Notes under the pieces: generated by a model
What the model saw: only the letters and a program-made list of their open reading frames with translations
What the model was told of the DNA's origin: nothing
Database searches by the model: none
Position numbers and translations under genes: made by a program
Shown: piece by piece, positions 1 to 13,200 of the stretch
Layout of the letters: the number at the start of each line of letters is the position of its first letter
Position numbering within the stretch: the first letter of the stretch is position 1
Assembly: GCF_031877795.1 (NCBI RefSeq)
Contig: NC_133933.1
Coordinates: 28,794,029-28,858,028, forward strand
DNA from: Strix aluco
Lineage: Eukaryota; Chordata; Aves; Strigiformes; Strigidae
Direction: 5' to 3'
DNA: 64,000 nt

Positions 1-3000
1 GTTAGAGATTATTTAATGATGAATTCGCTGACGTGTCGATAATGTTTATCTGATTACTTTGGAGGGTGAAGAGGGACTGTAAGATCTTGAGGGAAAAGCC
101 CTGTTTGTTTCTAATGCCTCAAGAGGTATCATTTCTGAAAAAAGGAGAGTCTCTGTAGAAGAAATTTTTTTACTGGGCTTGGCAGATACATATTCGTAAA
201 TGTGCACATCAAATGCACATTAATACATTATTCACTCAGTCATTCAGATGAACTGACACATTTATTTAATCCTCAAAGACATTATAGTCTAGATCAACAG
301 TTCCAATATTAGTGGGAAATGATAAAAATTGCATATTTGCTTTTCTTACTGTACTTTATATTCCCTTCTAAAGTATTAACTCTTGGCTTTGTTATTCACA
401 AATGCATCCATCTCTTATTCATGCATTACATAACAAACTGTCCATGCTGCAGCTGTAGATGTATCAGATAAATGCAGATCCTGACTTAAAAAAGGTAAAC
501 TATAGACAGAACTCTCAAGCCTGTAACTTTGACTCTGAAGTGCATGCACATGCACACCCACATGCAAACCCTAAATATTTAAGTTTCTAAAGGTGCTGCC
601 ATTAAATTTCATAAATAGCCTGGGAAGCCCAGTTTGAAAAAATTAAATTCCAGTCTTTATGAAACAAAGAACAATAATTTAAAAGAACTCTAGAGTTAAA
701 AAAGAGGTTTGAATTATACCAAATGACAGTTTCCCCTGCTTGCTATTAATAGGCTTTTTTTCTGAAATCATGCACATTGTCTATAGCTACACTGGGATAT
801 TATTTAAAATTATGTCAATCTGGAAAAGCTCAGCAAAAGAGAGTGCAGCGGCTCCAGATGAATGCTAACGTTACCGAGTGCCCAGTCAAGTCTCAACAAC
901 TCCCCAACACTGATCATTCCAAGTCAATCCTGGGATGCATAAATTTCTCTGTAGCAGACAACATACTCCAAAGCCTGTGCATAACTACCTGCCCACACAT
1001 TCATCAAAGTGTACGGTGAACTTTCATAAATCTATTACTTTCCCTCAGCTCTATTTCTCTTGGCTGGTAAGAGTCACAGAGGATTTTTTTTTTTCCTTTT
1101 AACATTTCAGTATTTGATATTACACCAAGGCAGGATGGTGCCTACATATTGAGTTAGTTTATGCAATACACTATAAAGTACAAAAATGACATGACAGAAA
1201 AGAAAAAAAGAATTTTCTAATGTCTGTGACCTGAAAAAGAAAATGTGAGCAGCAAATACCCGATCGCAATTTTTATTAGGCAATTAGCTGATTGCTTTTG
1301 TGAAGTAGTGACAAACTTGAGATACCTGCAGTCGGTTGGTGAGCGTAGGGATTTGGATCCCCACCCATCTCAAGTGCAATAGATTCATATAGCTCAGCTT
1401 TGATATTTCCCATGGTTCAGGTCAAAAAAACCATACATGATAAACAACTGTTCTGTCTCAATCATTTATTCCTCAAACACCATTGTCAAGGGGTTGCTGA
1501 GGAAAAGTCTATATAAGAATATTGCCAGATGGATTTGTGCAGAAATGGATAATTAAGTAATGACCAATTAAAATACAATCTGTAAAGCTAGTAACAGGAA
1601 AAATAAATTGTTACTATAGTTGTTCTTACTTTTGCATATAAAATTGTTAATTCTTAATAACAAACTAGTATATTTTAATCTCAAATCATAGTTTACTGTT
1701 TGTCTTCTTTTTGTCTGTATTAAAAGCTGTATGTCCACTGACATGCATTTGCATATATAGTCACATAGCTACTTTCTGAATAACACTGCAAAAAAATGGG
1801 ACTTAGTTTCTGCACAAAAACCTATAGGAATCTGTGCTTTTCAAAAAGGTAAATCTGCAATAGAAAGATACCACTAATATAGAAGAAAATGAGACTTAAA
1901 CTATCCTCAGCAAACATCACTGGTAAAGCTTCATTAGTATGTATTTTCACATAATTCAATTAGCCAAAATACATACAAATGCTGGCAGTGCTGTTCCCTG
2001 CTCAGGGAGCGTCAGTGAAGCTTTAAACAGATCTGAAACAAAATTGCATAAATGGCATGTAAAGCCCTGTGCATACAAAGATACCTTCAGGGTTCTAATA
2101 AATTCATGAAACTTTTTAAAGTATGATTTCCTAGCAGGCAATCACTTTTAATTAACAGGATCACCTACAGCAACACATGTCCTTCAAAAACTTACATTAT
2201 TTTTTCTTTTTGAATTTCAAAGTTTCTGTAGTAAAAGTTGAATAGCTGAGTAGCTTAACCTCAAAAGGATTGCAGGCTTTTATGACAGTTATAAACCACT
2301 GTGGTGCCTTCTTTATAAGAAGAAAAGATTCTTAACACAACAGAGAAAGAAGGAAATCTCTTTTTAGTCATAGCTAGAAGCAAGCATTTCCTCCAAAGGT
2401 CAGAAAACTTTTCCTCAGTTAAAGAATATTTTTAAGGACATTGCAGGCTACTTGTACAAGTAATCTCTAGCAATTTGCTGTATGAATTAAACATATAATT
2501 TCCAATATTTATTATTTTATATACTTCTGCATTTTCTTTTATTTCTCTGAGCTCTCAGTGCACAGTTTTGGTAAACATGGAGGTGAACTGGTGAAACCGG
2601 CTTCCATAATGAGCTTTACACGAGAGAGAGCAATGGGAAGCTCATCTCTATTAAAAAAAAAAATGTACTAGTTTACTGAGCACATCTTTCAGGGCTGCAT
2701 GTTTGAGTTGGTGCTTGCCACTTGCTTAGAAGCACATTTCCATGTTCCAAAGCTGGCTAATCTTCTTACCTGCAGATTTAAAGTGACAAAATATTCCATA
2801 TTTTGAGTTGGAAAGAAAATAACAGGAAAAATATGGTAAAAATGATAGTGCCAAAGACAAATTTTAAAGTGCCAAAGCCCTCTCCAGCCCTCATTTACAT
2901 GCATCAAGCCATTGACATTGGTACCTGAGAAACTTGAGCAGGATTTGCATAAATGAATTTAGGAAGAAGGACAATAAACAAGGGTACGTTGTGCCTGATT

Positions 3001-3785
3001 TGGTCCAGGAGGTTTTACAGGCTGTAATGGCTTGGATGTGGTGTGTCCTCTAACAGTGACCAATGGTAAATATATTTTCTTTGCTTGATTTTGTGGTTTC
3101 CTTCCAGGTGACCGTCCATTTGGAACACAGGGGAGGTGGTAGAGGCTGAATTTATGTGTCTTAGCAGAACAGTCAGCCTGACATCAGTGAGATGCACGAT
3201 GTCTTGTGTGAAAGTATTGGCACATTTTCCTTAGGTGCATTTTCTGACTTGGAGAAGAACAGATATGGTAAAGCTGTGGGAATGGAGAGGAGAACAAGCA
3301 CCCTTGGAGCATTTGAAAGTCCCACTCAAGAATTAGTTCTGAGGCACAGGTGGGCTTCTAAGAGGAGCAAAAGAGTAAAAAGCGTGTTTATGGATCAAAC
3401 AGCCTTTCTGGCTAAAAGGAGCACAGCGCTTACAGTGCACCTGTGTTTGAAATGAACATGTGAGGACAAAGTCATATGCCATATAGTACTGGCCATGTAC
3501 ATACCGAGGTGCTCATAATGCGCCCCAGCCAGGGACAGGTTCAGCACATCCTCCTGTCTTGGCGCGGGGCCTGCTGCAACCTGCCACAGGGCGTTTCAGC
3601 TCTTTATTGCTCTTCTTCAGATTCTCTCTCTTCAACCAGCCTCTCTCATTGGTAATCATTCCTATAGCTGCTTTCTCACCAACAGCTGTCCCATCTCTTG
3701 TCTGGCATTAGTCTCATCCTGCTTTCAAGCAGAAGCTTACAGGGGCTGAATACCCGCCATGCACCTGGGGTTTGGGGCAAGTTCC
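1..3785. other. Intergenic block at the window start
   Basis: AT-rich unique sequence with no recognisable gene or repeat. Open frames are all under 90 codons and unrecognisable. Scattered T or A runs near 1085 and 2654 are the only simple sequence. Confidence 0.7.
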
Positions 3786-3789
3786 CCCT

Positions 3790-3925
3790 CTGTCTGTTTG
3801 CTTTCTACCTGTTGTCATCTCTTTTGTAGGTTAGCCTGCCTTCGGAGCAGTGTTTCATTCTTCTTCCGTTGTTGTACAGCACCCAATAAAGGTTGCTTTT
3901 ATCTTGGCGGAGGTCTCTAGTTTTT
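3790..3925 (+). mobile_element. MIR-type SINE 3' fragment
   Basis: TTTGTAGGTTAGCCTGCCTT, then CGGAGCAGTG, TTCTTCTTCCG and TTGTACAGCACCCAATAAAG correspond in order to the sauropsid SINE 3' region (ATTGTAAGCTC, TTGGGGCAGGGA, GTCTCTTCC, TGTACAGCGCCCAGCACAATG). Moderately diverged. Confidence 0.5.
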
Positions 3926-3934
3926 ACAGATGGC

Positions 3935-6900
3935 CAAATACAGAGAGTTACTCCTAAGAATTAAATAACATTTCTGTGTATGGGGAATGCTGATGCTTTG
4001 TTGTTTGGAAATGCACGTAAAACTTCAGTCTGCAGTCGTATTATACACAAACAGTTACTCTACTGATGGTATTTCCAATCAGTTCAATAGACTGGATTTT
4101 TTTTTATTGTTCTTGAAATTAATGAGGCCTTGTGCACATGTATGCCTGTCTGTCCACCTGTACCACGCAAAGTGTAATCCATGTCCGGTATACAATGTGT
4201 GTTTGCAGTTGTGTATCTAGTGTTGACATGGATTACTGTATATTTTACTGTAGCCAGCAGCTGGATTATAAAGGACAACCACTGGACAATTAAAAAGCAT
4301 TCAGAAGGACACAGCCACAGCACAATCATCAGGATATGCCGAAATAAATTAGCATCATGCAAAGTTAGGCAATGTTTAATTCATAGACTGTGCCTATATT
4401 TAGCCATCTTATTATTTGCAATTTAATCCATTCATTTATTGAAGGTTAATGCCAAGTTTTTCTCCTGGGTATTTAGTAGATGTGTCACAGGGCAGTGTAG
4501 CCCTTTTGATTTCCATCTACTAGATGGACTGAATTTGCTATAAAAATATATATGTTTGTGTGTGGATGTGCACATGCAAGCTTGCCTGATGTAAGCACAC
4601 TCAACAAAAAGAGGGAGAATTCCCTAACCATTGTTGAGACACCTTCTGTCATCCCATTTTTCCTGGGAAAGACCACAGACACAAAAGAAATATTAATAGT
4701 GGTTTATGAAAGAACAGTGTCACTGCCTTCATAAAGAGAATGCTGTTGATTTCGCAAATGTACACATAAAGGATAATGACTGAAGAGAAGACAAATCGCC
4801 ATTCACTTTTGACACACTCCATGAGACAGTGGAGGAAAGTCTCACAGGGCACCATAGAAAGGAATCCTTTGAAAATGATATGAAATGTAGGAAGAGGACT
4901 GGGGAACAGAAGAAAAAGCATCAAAACGGCAGAGTTTGAGTGGAGACATTAAAAGGTGAATGTCCTGAGACCGTATCTGGGAAATTATGTTTGTTCTGGT
5001 GCTGATGTGATCAAAAATAGAGCTGGCCTAATTGAATGGAGAATATGAATAGCCTAACCAGGTTGAACAGGGTGAATTAAACTGTTCTTCTGCAGAGAAG
5101 CTGGACTGGATTATGTAGGAATTTAATATATTTTTGACAGGGTTTTGAAGGAATGTGATTTGGAATTAGTGACAAGATTTTGAAGGAGGAATACTTTTAT
5201 ATAGATCACACTGTCTAGGGATATGCCTGGTGCCAATCATTTTGATAGCTAAGCACAAGAGAGCCTGATTTTCAAAGGTGCTGAGCACACACACAGATCT
5301 TGTTCACTTCACGGGGAATTATTTTTTTCATGGTCCTTGACATTTGAAAATCGGGCCTGAGGTTTCTGACCATTAAGGAACTACAATGTTACTGGAAATG
5401 AGGAAGGACAAATCATAACATCATATGTATATGGAGAGAAACACTAAGTATTTCTGAACACAAGATGAGATCTTTTATTCAGAAGATAAAACTCAACATT
5501 GTAGAATTATCTTGGTAGCCACATAGCTTAAAAATGCAGAAGAGGAAAGGCGCATCTGTAAAGCTGGCAAGGCAGTGTAGGTCTGACCAAAAATCTGTAT
5601 TTCTGCGTAGTCTGCCAGCATTAGGGAAGGACTCGGAAGCAAAGGCTTCACTGGCACTTCAGACTTTTGACTCTGGAGGAAGTCTCTACCCACCTCTTCT
5701 GCATGTCTGATTTCCTCATCTCTCTCATCTGTGTTGGCCACATCTTCTATCCCATCTAATCTTGCTGGTGCCAGTTAGGTTCCCAGCTCCTAGGTGGGAC
5801 CTTTCCTCAAGATATTGGAGAATACTGTGTGGTAGGTGACGTTATTGACAGAATCAATGAATCTCTCAGGTAATGATCATAGCAGCAAAAGGATCTCCTG
5901 CACAAAGTGATTCTGCTCCACAGCTTCTCCATTTCCCTGGTGATACCCTTCTGCAAGGTAAAGTTTCTGTGGCAGACAGAAGTGTGCAGAACCCAGTGGG
6001 AGACAGGCAAGGTTTGGAAGAAGAGTATCTGCTTCTAGGTCAGGATAGAAAATCAGGTGTGGTTTTTGGTATATGAAACTTCCCTCTGGTCTGGAGCAGA
6101 AGTGTCAGCAAGCTAAATAAAGGCACTAAATAAAGGCTCTGAGTTGAACTTAACTATGCTGGTCAGTGGGCAGTTGGAAAGAAAAGAATGACTGGTACCT
6201 CAGGAGTGGGCAAAGCAGTCGTTTGGTTTCCTTGGACAGAAAGAAAAGTAGGAGGGCTGGGAGACTGGCGGTTGCTGCAGCTGGGCCAATGAGGACTGGG
6301 TATTACCTGACACCAGTCAACACCTACCCAGTGAATCTGATTGCTGGTATCCACTGGAGCGACAAGTGCTTCCCCTCTGCTTCTCAAAGTACATGTTAAT
6401 ACATACATATCAATAGCATTTATTTGTTCATTCCTAGGCTTTCAATCAGCATGACTTTAGCTCTTCCATGAGGTTTTGACAACCAGAGACACCCGTGCCT
6501 TCCCTTTCACTGTTAACTGTTGTGTGAAGTGAGTGGGGTGAAGTTCTTCTTTACTGAGAGTCTGAGAAGGCTCGAGGTGTTGCACCTCTGGCTGGCTTCT
6601 CCACTGTTAGGAGAGAAAAGGATGGGTAGGCTTCCATGGAAGCTATCACTCTCAGATCGTATTTGGTTCTTATTTTCTTTTTGAGTCAAGCAAACAATTC
6701 TGACAAAGTGCTTTCTTCACAAACTGTCTGTGGCAGCCTCATAAAAGAGATTATCAACCATGGGTGCCATCTTGTCAGACTGGAAAAGGTCTGGAGAAAC
6801 GAGCTCAAGCTCACTTGTAGCTGTTTATAATTGTGAACTACTGTGGCAACACTGTGAAGTGCAGTCCAAGGACTTTTTTTTTTTTTTTCCCACAGAAAGA

Positions 6901-6980
6901 CCAAGTGAAGGCATCCAATCGAAAGTAACAAATACTGGGGGTCTGCCTGGAAACACTGAAGGATATCTATGGCCTTTCTA
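3935..6980. other. Intergenic block
   Basis: No supported gene. It contains the inverted-repeat element at 5263-5356 and otherwise unique sequence. Overlapping short open frames near 4084-4924 and 5493-6408 occur on both strands and resemble nothing known. Confidence 0.7.
5263..5356. repeat. Ancient inverted-repeat element
   Basis: The left arm GCCTGATTTTCAAAGGTG (from 5263) and the right arm ending TTTGAAAATCGGGC (to 5356) are inverted copies matching at about 15 of 17 positions. The interior keeps GCTGAGCAC and CTTCACGGGGAA. It resembles a palindromic MITE-like repeat common in turtle and crocodile genomes (TTTTCAGAGGTGCTGAGCAC arms around a TTGACTTCAATGGG core). I cannot assign a family name. 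Confidence 0.6.
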
Positions 6981-6984
6981 GTGG

Positions 6985-7215
6985 GTCCTTAAGAAGGCAC
7001 GAGTAGAGTTGTATTCTACTCTTAGCTCTGTATGTAACCTTATTAAGTCACTTCACCTCTGTGCTTCTCTTTCCATTACCACTTTCCCTATGTCTTTTTT
7101 ATTTTTATTGCTAGTCCTTTGCATGAGAGACCATCTCTTACCTTGAGTTTGTACAGTACCTAGGAGAACTGGGATTTAACCCCACTTGCAGCTTCTTGTG
7201 TTACTGAATGTAATA
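6985..7215 (+). mobile_element. MIR-type SINE, near full length
   Basis: The order is TCTACTCTTAGCTCTG, then TAAGTCACTTCACCTCTGTG, CTTCTCTTTCCATTACCA, then AGAGACCATCTCTTACC, TTTGTACAGTACCTAGGAG, TGGGATTTAACC and a final ACTGAATGTAATA. This reproduces a sauropsid SINE with a MIR core and a GTACAGCGCCTAGCAC-type 3' region. It is the best preserved SINE relic in the window. Confidence 0.7.
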
Positions 7216-7219
7216 GCCA

Positions 7220-10200
7220 TGCCTAGAAACTTTCATGTCAATTAATTTCTAAAGGTTGGAGAAAATACAGCTTTTCTGACTCAGAGTGGAATTATCATTA
7301 AAACTCAGAGAGGCAAAACAAGTTTTGGGTACCTTTTTGCTCATATTTTCAAATAAACTTAAATTCAGAAAGACTTAGGCTTCCATTGCTCCTGCTGATT
7401 TTCATGAAGCTGGAACGGGAGTGGGTCATGTTTCTGCCAATTACACCAGTGCCGTCCTCATTCATTTCACCTTGACTAATTTTGCTTTTTGACTTTGTCT
7501 GTAGGTTGCAAGGCATTTATCCTTGAGCTTCATACTTAGACATAGGCAAAGCTGCAGTTGCCTTTCCCTTGGGATTTACTTGCCGAGAAGTAGGTCTGTG
7601 TCCATCCACCATGAGACAGCCTGACCCAGTGTGTTTAAAGCAAATAGATGAGGCAGGTACTTCTGGGCCACATCCTAGAAAGTACTCACTGCTTTCTGTG
7701 GACTAATGACTTGTCCTGCTGTCACAGGTTATGCTGTTTTGAAGTAGCTGCTGGGTTTTGGTTGGCCCCAGGTAGAGAACCTGAAAAAAATGTCTCTAAG
7801 AAAAAAAAATTTCTTAGGCTTCACCTTAGCCTGCATTAAGATGGGCTGCATGTTACCTACCTCAGAGCAGGGGTACGGTAATTAGGAAAATAGATTTCAG
7901 TCTGATGGCTGATGCAGGTAGAGGAAGGGAATAGAGTGAAGGTGGGAAACCGTGTTCCCTCTTAGATTCCAGCACAGAGAAAAAAAATACCAATAGCTGT
8001 AGGGCAGGATACATTTCTAATCAGGATTTAAATCCTAAATGAATGAATGCTAATGAATTATTACTCCTTTCCTATTAATTAACAGCGTGTTTCACAGCAC
8101 CCTCTAGAGAGCCCAGCCAGAACACTGTTGTGCTATACACAGTTTGTGTAGTTCTCCGCTATCTTGATTATCTCACTATTTTGTAGGGACAAGGGCTTTT
8201 TGATACTTAGACATCAAAGTGCTTGGAAACAGATGAAATTAGTTGTTACCTCGCTAGACCATCTGGTTCTGAGGACAGTGGTGCCCAGTCTTAACCTACA
8301 GCCATCTTTCTTTTTCTGTTCATCTGAAAGTTACTTTAACTTACTGGATTTAATGCTCACAAGAAACAGAGAGTTGGAAAAAATCTGTTAGGACTGAGGA
8401 ATTGAGGAAAAGTATGATTCAGGAATGTTAGCAAGTAACAGGAGGCTGCCTCTCCTCTAAAAACACCTCACTGCAGCAAGGAGAAATACTAAGAAAAGTA
8501 TTTTAATTTCTACTTGGTTTTGCATGGCTGAGAGCCTGGATATTTAGCTTCATGTAGGGAAAAAAGGCTGTGGTGTGTGTGTGCAAGTATCAGCCACGAT
8601 GTAGCTGAGCAGCGGTAAAGCTAGTGCATGAATTAAAGTAAAGAACATATAAAAGGAAATAAAAGGATCTGCTTAGAGATCAAATGTGGCATTTGTACAG
8701 AACCTTATTCAAAATGGATACAAATGCATCAGTTCCTCAGAATTATAGGTGAATCAAAGGAAAATTACATCCAGGAAGATAAAGCAATCGACCAGCAGCC
8801 TTACCATGTGAGAGGCAGAGATGCAACTTTGAAGCTTCCCGTATGGCTTGCCAAAGAGCCAGATGTTGCAGGTGGAACAATGTCCTTTCTGGCTTAGCAT
8901 CTGGTTCCTGTCGTTCTGATCCATAGAAAAAGGAGATGCGGAAGGATGTGGTAAAAATCATTTTATAACTTCATTTAAGAAAAGAGTCTTTTCAGTTGCT
9001 TTTGTAATAAAATCATATTTGAAATGAGCATTTTTCTTCAGAGGTGGAGGCTATCACAGACAAATGAATATGGAATCTCCACTTTTCACTGCAGTGTGCC
9101 ATTCTGGAACCTGTTAATTCGCTTTGAGCTTGCACAACCAATTTCTTGGCCAATAAGAGGTTATGTAGCCCCAAAGGGTAATGTAACCCAGAAGAATAAT
9201 CCTTCTTCACATTTGAGGAGAAGTGTTAACTATTTGTCCGAGCAAGGATTTGGGATTTATAGCCCCTTGGTTCCATCCTTGGCTCTGTCACCCTCACAGG
9301 CATTTTGCAGCCTGAATGTACTCTAGGTTATCCTCACCTCTTAAGGATATAACAATGATTAGCTTTCTTTAAAATGTGGATAAAATAATACCAATCTATA
9401 AAGGGTCTTAACATTTTTGTTTGTTAGGTGTGAAAGTAGTTCAAACTCTGGCCTCCCACAATCTTTGTAATTCCTGTCTAGTCTTTACTGGTATTTCAGT
9501 TTTCCTTGAACAAGATGTATCACCCAGATATATCAAAATAGAAAGCCAACAACATCAGTTGTTCTTCCTTCCTTCCTCTCTCTCTCATCCTCTCTCTTCC
9601 TCTCTGTACATAGTCCATCTCCACAGGAAGAAAGATGCAGTTGCTATTGTACTAGGGTACCGTAAATTCTACTTTGAAGAATTGATTACAATGATTCTCC
9701 TTCAATTTACTGCCTTTATGATGAAGTCTCATTGCCATTAATTAAGTTACTTCAGTTGTGTGCTAATTTATATTGATTGGCTAATCTGTGTCTTTCCCTT
9801 ACTTGTGTACTTTTCACCACCAACGCTCAGTTTGCAGCATGTGAGAGTAGTAATACTGCTGCAAAAAACAAAGACCTGTAGATTTAGGATGTAATGTCAG
9901 GTTCACCAGGAGGACATTGCTAAGCAGATCACAAGGCAAATGACAGGAAAGATGAGTACAAATGAGTTGATCGCTCTGCCAGAATCCAATTTTATGTGGC
10001 TGCTGGATCCTCGTGATAGTTTACCGTGAAGGACAGCAGGCACATTTCTTGTCCTTTTCATGATGCACCATTTATCAGGCCACCAGCAAAGTCTGTCTGA
10101 GGTCAGTTTTATTATTTGAAATCCAAAAATGTTTTGTATTACTCCAGAAGTTGTAAAAAATACTATTTCTCCAAACACCCCCCATGACAACTGGAAAGGG

Positions 10201-13200
10201 GCTCATGAAACTCCAAATATGCAGCCCTTTAGGCAGTGTCACATAAAATATGATATGACATGGTCACATAACAGACACTGACAGTCTCTCCAAGTGCTCC
10301 CAGCAAGAAGGCAAGTAACTTAGTACCACTGGCACATCATTATAGAAATTACCAGTGAGCTATTGTCTACTGTAGGTTTCAGAAAGTGCCTCTGGGGAGA
10401 GGAGTGGGGTTTCTGAGAGGAGTCAGTTTGTGGGAGCAGATCCCACTGCAACTGGGCCACCAAACAGAGATTAGCAGTCAATTCATGCATAACAGTGAGA
10501 AAGCTGGTGGCTGGGAGAATCCACGGCAATGCTTGCACAAAACCTTGAAAGGATTTCCTCTTATTATTTCCACATCATGATCACCAGAATCAGACTCATG
10601 TTCTATGAGAAGTACTGCTGAATGCTTGTTATAATTCCTGAAAGCAATTATTGCAGTTTATATCTGACCTTATGGCCCTCACAGCTAAAACCAGGTGATG
10701 TCCAAGGCTTCTGGCAGAGTCTGGATGCTTCGATTATGGTAGCTCAATCAACTTCCTTGCTTTCTCTGTGTCTTAAAGGCCAGAGCTTTCTGCTTTACTT
10801 TTCCACTAAATAAAAATGTTTGTGACTAGATCCCTCTGTGTTTGTGCCCTACAGTTATAAAAAAATTTTCCTAGACTTGGCTTCAGGTCATGAGATGGGC
10901 CTGCCCAAAAATTTCCCATCCAAATTTTCCTCCAAATTGGAGTATTTGTCTCTAAAGTGTAATCTTTTCTCAGGGAGTAAAAACCTAAGTCAAAGGCAAT
11001 GGAGATACAGTCAGGCCCTATATTTGGACATATTACTCCATTTTAAAATCATACAGAAGATATTTGACACCAATATTACTCATGAATTTTAGCAGTCTGA
11101 GAAATTCTATACACATGCCTTTTATTACAGCATTTGCTTCAATTAAGCCTAAATCAACAATCTCATTATAGATGAGTTCTTGTGTGTTTGTGGGTTTTTT
11201 TTCCCTGAAAGTGGTTGGTTGATATCATCTTGCCTGATTTTTCAATGTGGCATATAAAGATTAAATTAAAACTTGGTACAGAATTTTCAGGGTAATATGC
11301 TTTAGTAAGGCTTATTATGGCTTAGTAAGGCTTATATTTATCAGGAAACTTCTACAAGCGCTCAGATAGAGAGGTGGTTGGAAACTGAAGCTATGTAGTA
11401 ATGTTTTATAGCAAAAAGAAAAGGGCAGCTCTGCTTTTCTGTTCAGGAAGTCCTTCCAGTTTAGTGTTAAGAGAGTTGCACATTCTGCTGTCTTCTGGCT
11501 TCTCATGCTTTCCTTTTCCCGCCTGCCAGACACTCACTCTGTGCTTCTCTTACCCCTGTCCTGCATCGTCCTGCAGCCCCTTCATGCCTGCCACTGGGTC
11601 CAAGCTTCAGCATCTACCTCGTTCCCCAGCTACCCGGGCCTGCCGCTCTGCAACTGTCCCTTATCGCAGGAGCTTATCGCAGTAAATAAAACAGGGCTGG
11701 GCATGGGCTTGAGCACTTGTATGTGACTGTCTATATTGTTCAACTGTCAATAGGCTTCTTGGCGTGGTTTTAGCTGACAGCCTCTAGCACTTTCCCGGAC
11801 AGTGCCATAATTCCCCGGCATTAGCCAGGGACCAGTCCCAGCAGGCAATCTGAACACAGCCACCCTGTTTGGGGGGAACGCAAATTGATGTATATGGGCA
11901 CCAGCCATTTCGTTCCACTTGGCCTCTGAACAGAGAAGCATCTAGGGCCTGTTTTATTTAGTCATACTGATACAATGTGTGTGTCCATTCCCTCTCCCTC
12001 CCTTCCCAGCCCTGCTATGCTATTTTGAAGACCTCATGTGCCTCTCCCCTATGCTATTTAGTGCTGTCTTTTCACAAATATCTGTTTTAGGCTGCATTAT
12101 TAATACTTCTGAGTGCTCAAAAATCGTAAGATGCTGCAGCACAGAGAATTATGTCATTGGCTTAAATATTGGAAGATTAAAAATAATACCTTTTAGGCTC
12201 CTTTTATTACCTCTGAGGGATTTTTTGGCAGGAGAGGAGAGGTTTTAGGACATATTCTGGTCATGCTTCCAAGCTTTCCTCTGCATCATTGATGGAAATT
12301 ACCTTTTTATTATTAAATGAGAGTAGAGATTCTCAGCAAATCATATGATCCCAGGAGTAGGGGCTTTAAGACTGATACAGTTGGCAACAGTAATTCAGAA
12401 TGGAGGGATATCGTTAGCATTATCTCCAATCTTCCATTTGTCAGAGCTAGATGGAGGGTGTCTTGGCCCTAAAGCTAACTTTACCCAGAACCCCTGGGAA
12501 TGTACCACCACAAACACAGGTTTAGGCTACGTTTACATGGCACAGTGCAATGCCATGGAGAGAAACCGCATTTTGTCAATTAGAGCTAGTTTGGGTATCT
12601 TCGTACGACACTATATTTGTTCACTGTAGATATACTCATTACCTTCTTTCAGCCTCTGCCAGAGTTTTCCTTGTGTGTGATAATGAAGGGGTCCCTTTGT
12701 TCCATGTTTGCTGCTGCTGCAGAGGGTAATGGACCGTGTTCAGGCAAGCCTGCTGCACTGACCTCCAGTGCAACTCCCAACATACTTGAAAAATAAATGG
12801 CCAAATCCATTTAACCATCAAAGCATTGATTTGGGAGCTTAAACTTTATGCTCCTGTTTTGAAAATTTAAAACTTTTGTACAGCAGTTAGGAAAAAATAT
12901 GGTTGCATTTGTGCTCTTATTAGTGGACACTGAAATATTTTTCCCATTTGGTTATCGTCAGAGTGAATCCACATAACTGATTTCAAAGCTTAGAGGCACA
13001 GTTTCTCACCCACATGAACGGTCTAACCATAAAACTTGATATTGAAAACAGAAAAGAATTACTGGATGTTGATCTTCTCAAATATACTCTAGAAAACAAA
13101 GAAAACTGTTCAGATGATAGACTTATGAAGCTTAACACCTGATATCTGGAAAACACCACACATAAACACATATATAGACAAATAAAAGGAAATCAACAGT

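Noticed and set aside
3480..3930. Possible solo LTR, because of an AATAAA near the end and GC-richer body
   Set aside because: The 3' part fits an old SINE 3' region better; no terminal TG/CA with target duplication was seen.
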